This document shows, in pieces, positions 42,079 through 51,761 of a stretch of DNA of 64,000 bases. The DNA is taken from contig JAJEAU010000002.1 of NCBI GenBank assembly GCA_022824185.1, positions 62,001-126,000 of the forward strand. Reading direction: 5' to 3'. The notes under the pieces are model-generated. The model was not told the origin of the DNA. It made no database searches and was given only the letters and a program-made list of their open reading frames with translations. Origin of the DNA: Dehalococcoidia bacterium. GTDB taxonomy: Bacteria > Chloroflexota > Dehalococcoidia > Lucifugimonadales > Lucifugimonadaceae. Numbering within the stretch: the stretch's first letter is position 1; every line of letters starts with the position of its first letter. A program made the translations under genes and the position numbers.

Positions 42079-43236
42079 ATGCCAGCAGTAACCGGAATCC
42101 AGTTCCACCAATTTTCCGCCAAGCACCACAACGCCGATCGCAACTGGCTCGTCGTCCAGCTCAACACCGACCAGCCCGGCCTCTACGGCCTCGGCGACGC
42201 GAGCCCCATGGAGGCCGACGACGCAGTCAAGCTCCTAGCAACCTACCTCGTGGAAAAATGGGTCGTCGACCGCGACCCCCTAGACACCGAGGCCATCTGG
42301 ACCGACATGTACCACAACTCCCCCGGCAAACGTGGACGCCTCGCCATGACCGCCATCAGCGGGATCGACATCGCCCTCTGGGACCTCAAAGGCAAGATCC
42401 TAGACCGCCCCGTCTACCAACTACTAGGCGGATCGCAAAGAGAGCGTATCCGCGTCTACGCCAACGGCTGGTACGCCAACCCCGGCTCCCCAGAACAAAA
42501 CGCCGAAGAGTCCAAAGTCGTCGTCGACATGGGCTACACCGCCATGAAGTTCGACCCCTTCGCCCAGACCAACTACTACAAAATCTCCGAACGAGAGGCT
42601 TCGATCGCGGAAGCCCGAGTAGAAAAAGTCCGCGAAGCCGTCGGACCCGAAGTCGACATCCTCGTCGAGGCCCACGCCAAGTTCGACGTCATGAACGCCA
42701 TCAAACTAGGCAACCGACTCGAGAAATACCACCCCCTCTTCTACGAAGAACCAGTATCCGAAGAGCGCGTCTGCGAACTCCTCGAAGTCCGCCGCAAAGT
42801 CGGCATCCCAATCGCCACCGGCGAGCGCCTCTATTCCAAATACCCCTTCGCCGACATCATCGACAACCACGCCGTAGACGTCCTCCAGCCCGACATCGCC
42901 AACGCCGGAGGCATCACCGAACTCAAGAAGATCGCCATCATGGCCGAGGCCAAACACATCACCATGGCCCCCCACAACGTCTGCTCCCCCATCGGAGCCA
43001 TCGCCGAGATGCACCTCGACGCCGGAATCGTCAACTTCGAAATCCAGGAATATCACGCCGAGTTCTACTCCCCCTGGTACTTCACCGTATGCCCCGGCCT
43101 CCCCAGACAAAAAGACGGCTACATAACCCTAAGCGACGCCCCCGGCCTAGGCATCGACCTAAACCTAGACGAAATAGCCAAACACCCACCCCTGCCAAAA
43201 CCCACCGCAAGAGGAGGAACCAACCGGCGGATCTAA
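42079..43236 (+). CDS. Enolase-superfamily mandelate racemase/muconate-lactonizing-like enzyme (2)
   Basis: This 385-residue protein has a capping domain (about 1-125) with GLGDASPMEADDA, then the barrel. Metal ligands are Glu in ILVEAHAKFD, Glu in LFYEEPVSEE and Glu in IATGERLYS. MAPHNVCSPIG gives the catalytic His, and FEIQEYH closes the site as in galactonate-dehydratase-like enzymes. Start at ATG 42079 with AGAGA upstream. Likely function is dehydration of a sugar acid. The last 40 residues are Pro/Lys rich. Confidence 0.92.
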   Translation: MPAVTGIQFHQFSAKHHNADRNWLVVQLNTDQPGLYGLGDASPMEADDAVKLLATYLVEKWVVDRDPLDTEAIWTDMYHNSPGKRGRLAMTAISGIDIALWDLKGKILDRPVYQLLGGSQRERIRVYANGWYANPGSPEQNAEESKVVVDMGYTAMKFDPFAQTNYYKISEREASIAEARVEKVREAVGPEVDILVEAHAKFDVMNAIKLGNRLEKYHPLFYEEPVSEERVCELLEVRRKVGIPIATGERLYSKYPFADIIDNHAVDVLQPDIANAGGITELKKIAIMAEAKHITMAPHNVCSPIGAIAEMHLDAGIVNFEIQEYHAEFYSPWYFTVCPGLPRQKDGYITLSDAPGLGIDLNLDEIAKHPPLPKPTARGGTNRRI

Positions 43237-43539
43237 GCTCAGCCAAGTCGCTCGGCGAACAAACCTCCAAGTCAATCCCGCGACAGCGAGAACCCAAGGG
43301 TGAGGACGCCCCCATTGCTTTAGCGAAAGGGGGCGCGGCCGAGCCCAGGGCGTACACAACAAAGACGGCGGGAATGCCGCCGAGGAGGTGAAACCCAAAC
43401 ATCCCCCAACCCAACACCAAAACCACTGCTCCGCCATCCCGCCAACCCTCCTCCCCGTCAAAGCCATCCAACTGACAACCTAAACTCGCTGCCCAACACT
43501 AAAATCACATAGACCAACCTTCGCATCCCCTCTCAAACC
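43237..43539. other. 303-bp intergenic stretch with strong hairpins
   Basis: No gene is supported. It holds CGCCCCC/GGGGGCG around an internal TTGC/GCGAA stem (43307-43335) and a GGCGGGAATGCCGCC hairpin near 43372. The hairpins could end the enolase-superfamily transcript. The dense secondary structure also resembles a dispersed repeat. Confidence 0.5.
43307..43335 (+). terminator. Long hairpin downstream of the enolase-superfamily gene
   Basis: A 7-bp GC stem (43307-43313 with 43329-43335) continues into a shorter inner stem and a TTTA tip. No T-run follows, so it may act as an RNA-stabilising element instead of a terminator. Confidence 0.4.
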
Positions 43540-45261
43540 ATGCTTACCGCAACTCAATCCGACCTCCTACACCGCCTAGCTGACACCTTCAACCAAGGCA
43601 CAGACTGGAAATCCAAAACCGGTGCCAATTGCATCCTCTGGACCGCGAACCACCCCTTCGAAATCATCTTTCCCCACGACGGCGGCAACGATGTCCACAT
43701 ACGCCGCACTCTGGAAGACCGACGACACCTCCGTACCGTCCCCGTCGTCCTCCTCGCCGATTCCGACGAGCCTGACAAAACCCGCGTCGTTGGCCCCCAC
43801 GAACCATACATCGTCCGAAAACTAAACACCTCTTCCGTCCTCAACCTCATTGACCACGCCCGGCAACTTAACACGCGCCCAGCCGCCGCTTTCCTCGAAC
43901 GAGAATTTCGACGCCTAGACGAATCCGTCCTTCCAGGCATACGCGTCAAAGAACTGCTTACTCCCCACTACATCCAGACTCGCCTACGACAATCCGCCTC
44001 CAGTCACAAATTCCTCGAAACCGCCACTCAAAACATAAACCGTATCCCTCAATCCACCACTTGGCGCACCCTGCTCGGAAAACTCGGATACCAAATCGAT
44101 CGACTCGAACCTCGGGGATACATCCTCAGATACCAAGATTCCCCCGTCGCCATCGTCCATCCCATGAACAGCGCTGACGACTTCAGCCACATGAACGAAA
44201 ACGGCGAACTCCCGGATGGTCTCGTCCTCAAAGACTGCCTATCGAACGGCGCCCATTGGGGCATCCTCGTTGCTGGGCTACGCTTCCGCATATTCCAAGC
44301 CAATCCGGACTTCGGTTCCGCCACAGCCCGTTACATCGAGATCGACGCCCGAGAACTCGATGCCCAAGACCGGCTCTACCTCGGTCTCTTAGCCCCTGAA
44401 TCACTCAAAGCGAACGGCCGGCTAACGTCTTGGGCATCGGACGCTAGAGACTTCGGCGAAGAACTCCGAAAAGGGCTTGAAGAACGGCTTAGGACCATTG
44501 CTTTACCGAGTCTCGCGAAAGGCATCGGACGCCATCTCGAACTAACAAAAGACGTTGACCTTAAAGACCGCGAAAACCTCCGCGAAATCGAAGAAGCAGT
44601 CCTGACGCTCGTGTTCCGCTTCATGTTCCTGTTACACGTTGAGGCTCGCGGGTACCTGCCAGTCCAGTCACATGCGTACTCTCGCCACAGCGCGCGGACC
44701 CTTGCCGATCAGTGCCGCAAAGATCAATGGGAATACGACTCGAAATCAACTCGAATCTGGGATAGCCTGCGCACGCTCACACGAATGATCCGACACGGCG
44801 ATACATCAGTCGGCGTCCCCGCATACAACGGCAGCCTCTTCGCTCCTGACCGCTTTCCCGGCGCCGAAACCCTCGAAACCCTCGAAATCCCAGACACATC
44901 CATCGCCCCCGCATTGCGAGCAATCACCTTCGACCCAGATCAGTCCGACGCCGGTTTGGACTACGCCGGTCTACAAGTCGGACACCTTGGCGCTATCTAT
45001 GAAGCCCTGCTAGCCCTCAAATTGACACGCGCCAACGAAGACCTCAAATATGACGCCAGACGCGATGTCTTCCGCCCCATGCAGGCCAGCGAAAAGGCAG
45101 AAATCACCGCGTCAGAACTCTTCTATCAAACTGAAAAAGGCGGACGCAAAGCCGGCGGCGTCTACTACACACGCGAAGAATTCGTCCAACACCTCCTCAG
45201 AAATTCACTCATTCCCGCACTCGATGAACACCTTGGACGCATCGAAAACCTTGCCAAGTAA
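43540..45261 (+). CDS. N-terminal part of an Eco57I-like DNA adenine methylase, ended by in-frame TAA
   Basis: This 573-residue product corresponds to the N-terminal region of large type IIG/BREX-like N6-adenine methylases. It ends with RKAGGVYYTREEFVQHLLRN, the segment that normally comes just before SAM motif I, so the product alone has no catalytic site. The next ORF continues in the same frame after TAA at 45259 and a second TAA at 45280, with no other damage in about 1,300 codons. It is either a split or inactivated gene, or one expressed by read-through. The earlier part (residues 1-350) has no recognised domain and may serve target recognition. Confidence 0.85.
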   Translation: MLTATQSDLLHRLADTFNQGTDWKSKTGANCILWTANHPFEIIFPHDGGNDVHIRRTLEDRRHLRTVPVVLLADSDEPDKTRVVGPHEPYIVRKLNTSSVLNLIDHARQLNTRPAAAFLEREFRRLDESVLPGIRVKELLTPHYIQTRLRQSASSHKFLETATQNINRIPQSTTWRTLLGKLGYQIDRLEPRGYILRYQDSPVAIVHPMNSADDFSHMNENGELPDGLVLKDCLSNGAHWGILVAGLRFRIFQANPDFGSATARYIEIDARELDAQDRLYLGLLAPESLKANGRLTSWASDARDFGEELRKGLEERLRTIALPSLAKGIGRHLELTKDVDLKDRENLREIEEAVLTLVFRFMFLLHVEARGYLPVQSHAYSRHSARTLADQCRKDQWEYDSKSTRIWDSLRTLTRMIRHGDTSVGVPAYNGSLFAPDRFPGAETLETLEIPDTSIAPALRAITFDPDQSDAGLDYAGLQVGHLGAIYEALLALKLTRANEDLKYDARRDVFRPMQASEKAEITASELFYQTEKGGRKAGGVYYTREEFVQHLLRNSLIPALDEHLGRIENLAK

Positions 45262-45315
45262 GATCCTAAATCAGCCGCGTAAAACCTCTTCGACTTCTCA
45301 ATCGTCGATCCCGCA

Positions 45316-47544
45316 ATGGGTAGCGGACACTTCCTCACCACCGCGCTAGACATGATGGCGGACCGCATCGAGCTTTTTCTCGCAGACATCGGTGGACTGC
45401 CCACAATACGCGACCAACTTGACGAACTGAAGAGAGGCGAAGACAAAGACATCGCAACGATCGAAGACGTTGATCTCCTGCGCCGTCTGATTCTCAAACG
45501 CTGCATCTACGGCGTCGATATCTCGCCAATGGCCGTCGAAGTCGCAAACGTTACCCTTTGGCTCGCATCTTTCGTGCCGGGGCTTGCTCTCTCATACCTC
45601 GGAAGCAACCTTAAGTGCGGCGATGCGTTGGTAGGTGTTGCTGACCCCACGATCGTCGGCAGTGCAGATAGCCCGTTCTTCACTGGACAAGCCGTGACCG
45701 CCGCAATGGAACGCGCCGCAAAACTGCAACGCAAGCTCGGAAGCATCTCCGACATCACCCCTGACGAAGTCAAAATTTCGCAAGAACTAGACGACAAAAT
45801 GTACGTAGCGACAGGATACTTGCGGTCGGCATTCAATCTGTGGACCGCCGATCCGCTGGGATTGGACGGCGCTCGGCACACACTTGAGATGCATGCGCCA
45901 GGAATTCTCAAAGGCGACCTTGGAGGACCGTACTGGGAAGCCCATGACACGATGGATGCTGCTGATTTTGACGCGGACCAACATCGGTTTTTTCACTGGC
46001 CTCTCGAGTTTCCGCATGTCTTTCATAGCGATCAGCCGGGATTCAATGTTGTGACCGGCAATCCTCCGTGGAATGAAGTCACAGTTGAAGAACTCAAGTT
46101 CTACACGCTCTTGGACCCCGGACTCTCCGGTCTTACCCGGCTTGCAGACAGAAGGAGCCGAATCTCAGAACTGGATGAACAAAATCCAGCACTTCGTCCA
46201 GAGTTTGAACGACAACGCCAAACTCTTAAAGCCTACCGGGGATTTTTCACGTCGGCAGGCGGATACCAGTTGCAGGGTGTAGGCGATAAAGATTTGTACC
46301 AGCTTTTTTGTGAGAGATATACACAACTAGTAGCAGACGACGGAAAACTAGGAGTAGTCCTGCCTCGAACGGCTTTCTTGGCGAAAGGGGCATCTGGTTT
46401 CCGCCGATGGCTATTTGAACAGCACGGTGTCCGCAGAGTAGATGTCGTTTTGAACAAATCTCGGTGGGCCTTCGATATGGAACCCAGATACACTGTAGCG
46501 TTGCTCGCGGCCCAGCATTCACGTCCCAAAGGGCCTATCTCAGTGACACTGAGTGGACCTGCGAGCAATTTGGGTGAATTCCTCAACTGGTCACAAGGCG
46601 ATGGCGTGGACTTGACAGTTAAATCGTTGGCGAAGCCCTACGTTTTGCCGTTGGTGCCTACTCAGCAACACGCGAATGTCCTTGCAAAGATGCGTCGTGG
46701 GGTTAGATTTGATAATATAGATATAACGAATCTTGATCAGGGACGGGAAAACGCCGTTGTTGAGTTTCGTCCAGTTCCCTATGCGGAATTACACGAAACT
46801 CAACAACGGCGTTTTTTCACGTTACCTGATGGCCAAGGTGATACATCAGTCTGGAAGGGTAGGTCGTTTGATCAATATGATCCACATGGTAAGGATCCCG
46901 CTGGATTATGTGTATGGCAAGATGCATTTGACTTTGTCCAAAACAAACGATCACGCTCTCGAGTGTTTAAAGCTATGTTCAGCAAGGAACACTTGGCAGA
47001 TCCAACTACACATCCAATTCAATCTAGTAGGATCGCGTTTCGCGATGTTACCAACCGGACTAATTCTCGAACTGTGATTGCGTGTCTCATCCCTCCGAAG
47101 ACACCACTCACGAATAAAGCTCCATATTTGATATTCGCAGATTGGGACGCGGAATATCAAGCAGCAGTTCTCGGCGTCATGAACAGCTTAGCCTTTGATT
47201 GGGAGGCTCGACGTTACGTAGAAACCAACCTTAACTATTTCATACTCGATCTCTTGACCTTTCCTTCCCCCCAAAACACCCCCTGGCAACAGATCGGCAA
47301 ACTAGCCGCCCGCCTATCCTGCGTAGATGAACGCTTCGCCGATTTCGCAGCCGAGGCAGGCGTCGAATACGGACCACAAACCGATGCCGAACGAGACGAC
47401 ATGCGCGCGAAGATCGACGCCTTAGTCGCCCGCGCATACGACCTTACCGAAGATGAACTCAGATTCGTCTTCACCGACTTCACCGAGCGCGCCGTAACTC
47501 CCGCCTACCGCCAACTCGTCCTCGAAAAGTTCGAGCGGCTGTAG
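45316..47544 (+). CDS. Catalytic part of the Eco57I-like DNA adenine methylase
   Basis: The 742 residues include the ATG at 45316, which falls inside motif I. The codons for IVDPA lie upstream, and MGSGHF is the first text. Motif IV, N249-PPW, sits in VVTGNPPWNEV. VLPRTAFLAKGASGFRRWLF and ASLFV-like ILDLLTFPSP are typical of this class. Because translation from 45316 would remove half of motif I, an active enzyme needs fusion with the upstream ORF. The target-recognition region is probably in residues about 400-600. It is followed 12 bases later by two PaREP1-like genes. Confidence 0.85.
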   Translation: MGSGHFLTTALDMMADRIELFLADIGGLPTIRDQLDELKRGEDKDIATIEDVDLLRRLILKRCIYGVDISPMAVEVANVTLWLASFVPGLALSYLGSNLKCGDALVGVADPTIVGSADSPFFTGQAVTAAMERAAKLQRKLGSISDITPDEVKISQELDDKMYVATGYLRSAFNLWTADPLGLDGARHTLEMHAPGILKGDLGGPYWEAHDTMDAADFDADQHRFFHWPLEFPHVFHSDQPGFNVVTGNPPWNEVTVEELKFYTLLDPGLSGLTRLADRRSRISELDEQNPALRPEFERQRQTLKAYRGFFTSAGGYQLQGVGDKDLYQLFCERYTQLVADDGKLGVVLPRTAFLAKGASGFRRWLFEQHGVRRVDVVLNKSRWAFDMEPRYTVALLAAQHSRPKGPISVTLSGPASNLGEFLNWSQGDGVDLTVKSLAKPYVLPLVPTQQHANVLAKMRRGVRFDNIDITNLDQGRENAVVEFRPVPYAELHETQQRRFFTLPDGQGDTSVWKGRSFDQYDPHGKDPAGLCVWQDAFDFVQNKRSRSRVFKAMFSKEHLADPTTHPIQSSRIAFRDVTNRTNSRTVIACLIPPKTPLTNKAPYLIFADWDAEYQAAVLGVMNSLAFDWEARRYVETNLNYFILDLLTFPSPQNTPWQQIGKLAARLSCVDERFADFAAEAGVEYGPQTDAERDDMRAKIDALVARAYDLTEDELRFVFTDFTERAVTPAYRQLVLEKFERL

Positions 47545-47555
47545 AATCAATCCCC

Positions 47556-47915
47556 ATGACTACAGTCGAACGATATCAATCCGTCTCTGCCCGTTTGTTT
47601 GAACAAGCCCATGTCGAACTTGAGAGCGGAGACCTGATACAAGCCTCAGAGAAGTTCTGGGGCTCAACTGCGCAGGCTCTAAAAGCTATCGCACAAGATC
47701 GAGGTTGGGAGCACGGTTCACACGCACACTTTTATCGAATCGTACAAGACCTCATTGAAGAGACTAACGACAGAGAATTGTTCGATCTCTTCCGTGCCGC
47801 AAATCAGTTGCACGGCAACTTCTACGAACACTGGATGACCGAGTGGCAGATACGGAGTCTAGCTGGCCAAGTCGGCGAACTCCTAGATCGACTCGATACC
47901 ATCAATAATCCATGA
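47556..47915 (+). CDS. PaREP1/HEPN-like small protein, first of a tandem pair
   Basis: This 119-residue helical protein has HVELESGDLIQASEKFWGSTA, then ALKAIAQDRGWEHGSHAHFYRIV and a C-terminal LHGNFYEHW segment. This matches PaREP1-type proteins, a branch of the HEPN superfamily. R-x6-H in RGWEHGSH could be the HEPN catalytic pair, which is an inference. The stop overlaps the start of the second copy (ATGA). It lies between methylase and helicase genes and is likely a subunit or regulator of that system. Confidence 0.75.
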   Translation: MTTVERYQSVSARLFEQAHVELESGDLIQASEKFWGSTAQALKAIAQDRGWEHGSHAHFYRIVQDLIEETNDRELFDLFRAANQLHGNFYEHWMTEWQIRSLAGQVGELLDRLDTINNP

Positions 47916-48271
47916 CCACCGCTGAACAATACCAATCCGTCTCGACCCAGTTGTTTGACCAAGCACACGTCGAACTCGAAGCTGGCGATCTTATCCAATC
48001 CTCTGAGAAATTCTGGGGTGCCGCGGCTCAGGCTTTGAAAGCGATTGCCCAACAACGAGGATGGGAACATCGGTCTCATGCCCACTTCTACCGCATCGTA
48101 CGTAACATCGTTGACGAAACTGGCGACAATGAGATCTTCATATTGTTCCAAGCCGCTGACACTCTGCACGCTAACTTTTACGAACATTGGCTGCCAGAGG
48201 ACGAAATCCGAAGATTGGCAAACCTCGTCGGTCAACTCTTGGACCGCCTCGGCAGCGTAGACCGCGGTTGA
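47912..48271 (+). CDS. PaREP1/HEPN-like small protein, second of a tandem pair
   Basis: This 119-residue protein is a clear paralogue of the one before, with the same length and long identical runs: HVELEAGDLIQSSEKFWGAAA, RGWEHRSHAHFYRIV and FYEHWLPED. Translation is coupled by ATGA. Retention of both copies with conserved cores suggests that they form a heteromer or have divided roles. Confidence 0.75.
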   Translation: MTTAEQYQSVSTQLFDQAHVELEAGDLIQSSEKFWGAAAQALKAIAQQRGWEHRSHAHFYRIVRNIVDETGDNEIFILFQAADTLHANFYEHWLPEDEIRRLANLVGQLLDRLGSVDRG

Positions 48272-48362
48272 AGATCGTGAGATCCTTCAATCCGCTAGTT
48301 GTCCTGAAAATCGTTAAACCGAGCGTCAGCTAGAAAATCCGACTGGGTCAATCGCAACACCA

Positions 48363-51300
48363 ATGCCCAACCGCGCTTACGAACTCGTCGACAACAACCT
48401 TATCGGACGCCACCTCGACGCTCTACGCGCGCTGGCATACCAACACAAACTCCCTGTCAGCATCGCTACCGGATACGTAAACCTAGACGGACTCGACTCG
48501 CTCGCATCGATAACGCAAACGGCCGGATTGCCTGCTCGATTGATGATCGGGGCCGCTCCGAGCCCGGATGAACTAGTCGGCAGTACGGACACGCGTATCG
48601 TCGACCATTTCGACCAGTCCATCAAAAACCTTCGCGGTGAACGCAACTTCGAAGCATTCCCAAAGGAACGGCGAGAGAAGATCGACCGCGTGGCAGAATT
48701 CATCACTTCGGATCAGGTCGAAGTTCGGCGTTATGTGAGACGTTTTCTCCACGGCAAGGCCTACATATTCAGCGAACCTGAAGGCCCATCGCCACTAGGC
48801 GCAGCCCTCGTGTCGTCTGCAAATCTCACCGGACCAGGTCTCACAACAAACCTAGAGTTGGGCATGGTCCAATACCAACCAAACGTCGTTGGAATGACGC
48901 TGGAGTGGTATCACGGACTCTGGGAAGATGCCCAAGACTTCAAAGACGAACTCCTTGAACTCCTCGAACCAGAAATCCCCGAATCAGACCCATACACCGT
49001 CTTCCTACGTGCCCTGTACGACTACTACGGCGACGATTTCGACGACCAAACTCCAACCGAAACACCGTCCTTAACCTCTTTCCAACGCGACGGCTACGCC
49101 CGCGCACGCCGCATCCTCGAAAACCACGGTGGTGTCCTCTACGCAGACGGCGTCGGAATGGGCAAGACCGAAATCGGAGTCGAATTCGTTCGCGAATTCA
49201 TGCACAACCAAGGACAACAGGTCCTAGTTATCGCCCCTGCACAACTTCGAGACAACCTTTGGACACAGCGTCTCGCTGAAGCAAATCTCCGCACCGACAT
49301 CGTCTCATTCCAACAACTCGCTAACGACCGCCAACTGTCGAACGATTCAACTCAACGAATCCTCCAAGTGGATAAAGACGTCTATCGCTTGGTCGTCATC
49401 GACGAAGCGCACGCGTACCGAAACTCCGACAACTCCTGGTACATCGCACTAGACCGGTTGATGAGCGGCACGCAGAAAAAGCTCCTGATGCTGACCGCTA
49501 CCCCGGTCAACAACTCGCTCTGGGACCTCCACAACCTCTTCCTGCTCTTCGGACGGCACGACGGCGCATTCGCCGACGCTCCGCTCCGTATCCCCAGCCT
49601 ACGCAAATTCTTCGCCTCCGCCGGAGCCAACAACCCAGAGGAAGTCTCGGAATCTCAACTCTTCCCCCTCATCGATTCGCTCACAGTACGTCGAGATCGC
49701 AACTTCGTAGTAAAGCAATACCCGAACGAACGATTCCAAGACGGCACAAAGGTCCAATTCCCTGAACCGCAACTGGAAGAAGAGCGCTACGACCTCGACA
49801 CGGTATACCCCGAGCTAGTCAAAAACATCTCGAATGACATCGGCGCACTCACCATGGCGCGTTATCGCCACGAGGCATACCTGAAAGGTGGACAAGAAAG
49901 CGCGTCTCAGGAAACTATCGCTGCGTTCATGCAGTCGATGCTCCTCAAACGATTCGAGTCGTCATGGTACGCCGCGTTGCGAACCGTTGAGCGCATGATC
50001 GATGCCATCGAACGGATCCTCGCTTCAATCAGACAACACGGAGTTGTCCCAATCGGCAGCGCCATTGACGACGTCAAAGTCGATGCCGACCAAGGCATCA
50101 TCATCCAAGACGAACTATTCGTAGAAAGCGAATCTCTAGGCGACTTCATCGACGCGAGTGAGTTCATCGACACTTTCGTCAAAGACCTAGAAAACGATTT
50201 GAGCAAACTCGGCGACATGGAAACTCGACTGAGTAGTCTGGAGCACCACCCCGACCCCAAACTCGAAACTCTCAAACGCGTGATGGCAAAAACGCCTTCC
50301 CAAAAGGTCGCGATCTTCTCGTCCTTCGGCGATACGGTCGAATACTTGGTTGACCGCATCGAAACCGATCCTGCGATCCTCAATGGTCGGGCATGGACTT
50401 CCGTCGTTGGAGGTGACACCGATCCCAACCAGCGCGCACACGCCGTCGAACGATTCTGTCCCGCATCAGAATCCGAGGCCCAAAACGGCAATACGACACG
50501 CCCCGACGACGAAGTCGACGTGCTCATCAGCACCGACGTCCTTTCTGAAGGGCAAAACCTTCAGCAAGCACAAGCCGTACTCTCATACGACATGCCGTGG
50601 AACCCTCAACGCGTTGTCCAACGCAACGGTCGTGTCATCCGTCTTCGAAGCCCTCACGATACTGCTTTGCTATATACCTTGCTCCCTGTTCAAGGCGACC
50701 TTGAAAAACTGCTCAACCTCGAATCAAACATCCAAGCCAAAATCGAAGCCGCCAACGCCTCAATCGGAATGGAAAGCCCCGTTCTCCGACAAACCGACGC
50801 CGAATCTCGCATCTACGCCGATCTGCAAAACTTCACAACCCGGCTCGCCCAAGGAGACAAAACCCTGCTCGACGAGGAAATGAACGCTGCCTACGCCGGC
50901 GAATTCTTCCGTGCCGAACTCATGCGCGCCCACCGTGAGGGTGAACTTCAGCGTATCCGTGACCTGCCGTGGGGCATTGGTGCAGCGTTCGTTCCTGCCT
51001 CGACCTCCCTCACTGAACCCGCAGTCTTCTTCGCATGCCGCACCCGCAATGAAGAACGGTACTGGCGCATGGTATCGAAATCCGGCAACATTCTTGACGT
51101 CGAAGACCTCGAGATGATGTTCCACATCAACCCGACCGGCCGACCCAGTAGCGACATCCCGTCTGACATCGACTTTGATCTACTTTTCAACATCGCAGCA
51201 GAAAACATCGTCGAGACACATAACCAACTCACCGATCCAACCGCTCTCGAAGGTACTGTACCCGCAAGCCAAAGGTGGGCCCTTGAAATCCTCACATCCC

Positions 51301-51560
51301 CAGATGCCCCCGAAGGCCAGCAATACGACGACGCCCACGCCGCTCTAAGCATCGGCAGAAACCAACGCGTCCGACGCGCATTGTCAGACCTACGAAAAGA
51401 ATCTGCACAAGCCATGACCATCACCGAAACCGCCGCCAGAATCTTGGAAATCGTCAAAGAATTCGGCCTAGCACCAGTTGACCCACCAACTCCACCAAAA
51501 CCCATCACCCCCAACGACCTAGGCGTAGTCTGCTACCAAGTAATCCTCCCCAACCCCTAA
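48363..51560 (+). CDS. PLD-nuclease/SNF2-type helicase of a putative defence system
   Basis: This 1065-residue protein has an N-terminal phospholipase-D-like nuclease domain (about 1-200) with H130-x-K132 and S151-S-A-N154, the half-site found in PLD-type restriction nucleases. The helicase core follows, with GVGMGKT (263-269), IDEAH around D347, LMLTATPVNN, STDVLSEGQNLQ and QRNGRVIRL near 755. The C-terminal 250 residues match no family known to me. The enzyme probably translocates on DNA and cuts it, working with the adenine methylase encoded upstream for self/non-self marking. It is the last gene of the five-ORF run from 43540. Confidence 0.85.
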   Translation: MPNRAYELVDNNLIGRHLDALRALAYQHKLPVSIATGYVNLDGLDSLASITQTAGLPARLMIGAAPSPDELVGSTDTRIVDHFDQSIKNLRGERNFEAFPKERREKIDRVAEFITSDQVEVRRYVRRFLHGKAYIFSEPEGPSPLGAALVSSANLTGPGLTTNLELGMVQYQPNVVGMTLEWYHGLWEDAQDFKDELLELLEPEIPESDPYTVFLRALYDYYGDDFDDQTPTETPSLTSFQRDGYARARRILENHGGVLYADGVGMGKTEIGVEFVREFMHNQGQQVLVIAPAQLRDNLWTQRLAEANLRTDIVSFQQLANDRQLSNDSTQRILQVDKDVYRLVVIDEAHAYRNSDNSWYIALDRLMSGTQKKLLMLTATPVNNSLWDLHNLFLLFGRHDGAFADAPLRIPSLRKFFASAGANNPEEVSESQLFPLIDSLTVRRDRNFVVKQYPNERFQDGTKVQFPEPQLEEERYDLDTVYPELVKNISNDIGALTMARYRHEAYLKGGQESASQETIAAFMQSMLLKRFESSWYAALRTVERMIDAIERILASIRQHGVVPIGSAIDDVKVDADQGIIIQDELFVESESLGDFIDASEFIDTFVKDLENDLSKLGDMETRLSSLEHHPDPKLETLKRVMAKTPSQKVAIFSSFGDTVEYLVDRIETDPAILNGRAWTSVVGGDTDPNQRAHAVERFCPASESEAQNGNTTRPDDEVDVLISTDVLSEGQNLQQAQAVLSYDMPWNPQRVVQRNGRVIRLRSPHDTALLYTLLPVQGDLEKLLNLESNIQAKIEAANASIGMESPVLRQTDAESRIYADLQNFTTRLAQGDKTLLDEEMNAAYAGEFFRAELMRAHREGELQRIRDLPWGIGAAFVPASTSLTEPAVFFACRTRNEERYWRMVSKSGNILDVEDLEMMFHINPTGRPSSDIPSDIDFDLLFNIAAENIVETHNQLTDPTALEGTVPASQRWALEILTSPDAPEGQQYDDAHAALSIGRNQRVRRALSDLRKESAQAMTITETAARILEIVKEFGLAPVDPPTPPKPITPNDLGVVCYQVILPNP

Positions 51561-51761
51561 CAAACCCCATACCCAAAACTAATCCGCAAACAACCAGAAC
51601 CAATTCCCAAGAATCCCACAAAACCCGAAAAATCCCCGTTCAGACCAACAACCAACAACCAACAGCCTCCATCCCCTTCACCCATTCGGTTGCCATTCCT
51701 CCCCATCCCACCCCCCATTGCTAAAATGCAGCAAACCGGAAACCAAAGTAGAAAGCCAAAA

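Noticed and set aside
42024-43391. A 455-codon plus-strand frame overlapping the enolase-superfamily gene
   Set aside because: It is Arg/Pro-rich text typical of a shifted frame in GC-rich coding DNA, and the overlapping frame encodes a clear enzyme with metal ligands.
43540-51560. Assignment of the operon to DISARM or BREX by name
   Set aside because: The diagnostic genes (DUF1998 protein, PglZ, BrxC-type ATPase) are absent, so only part-level similarity can be stated.
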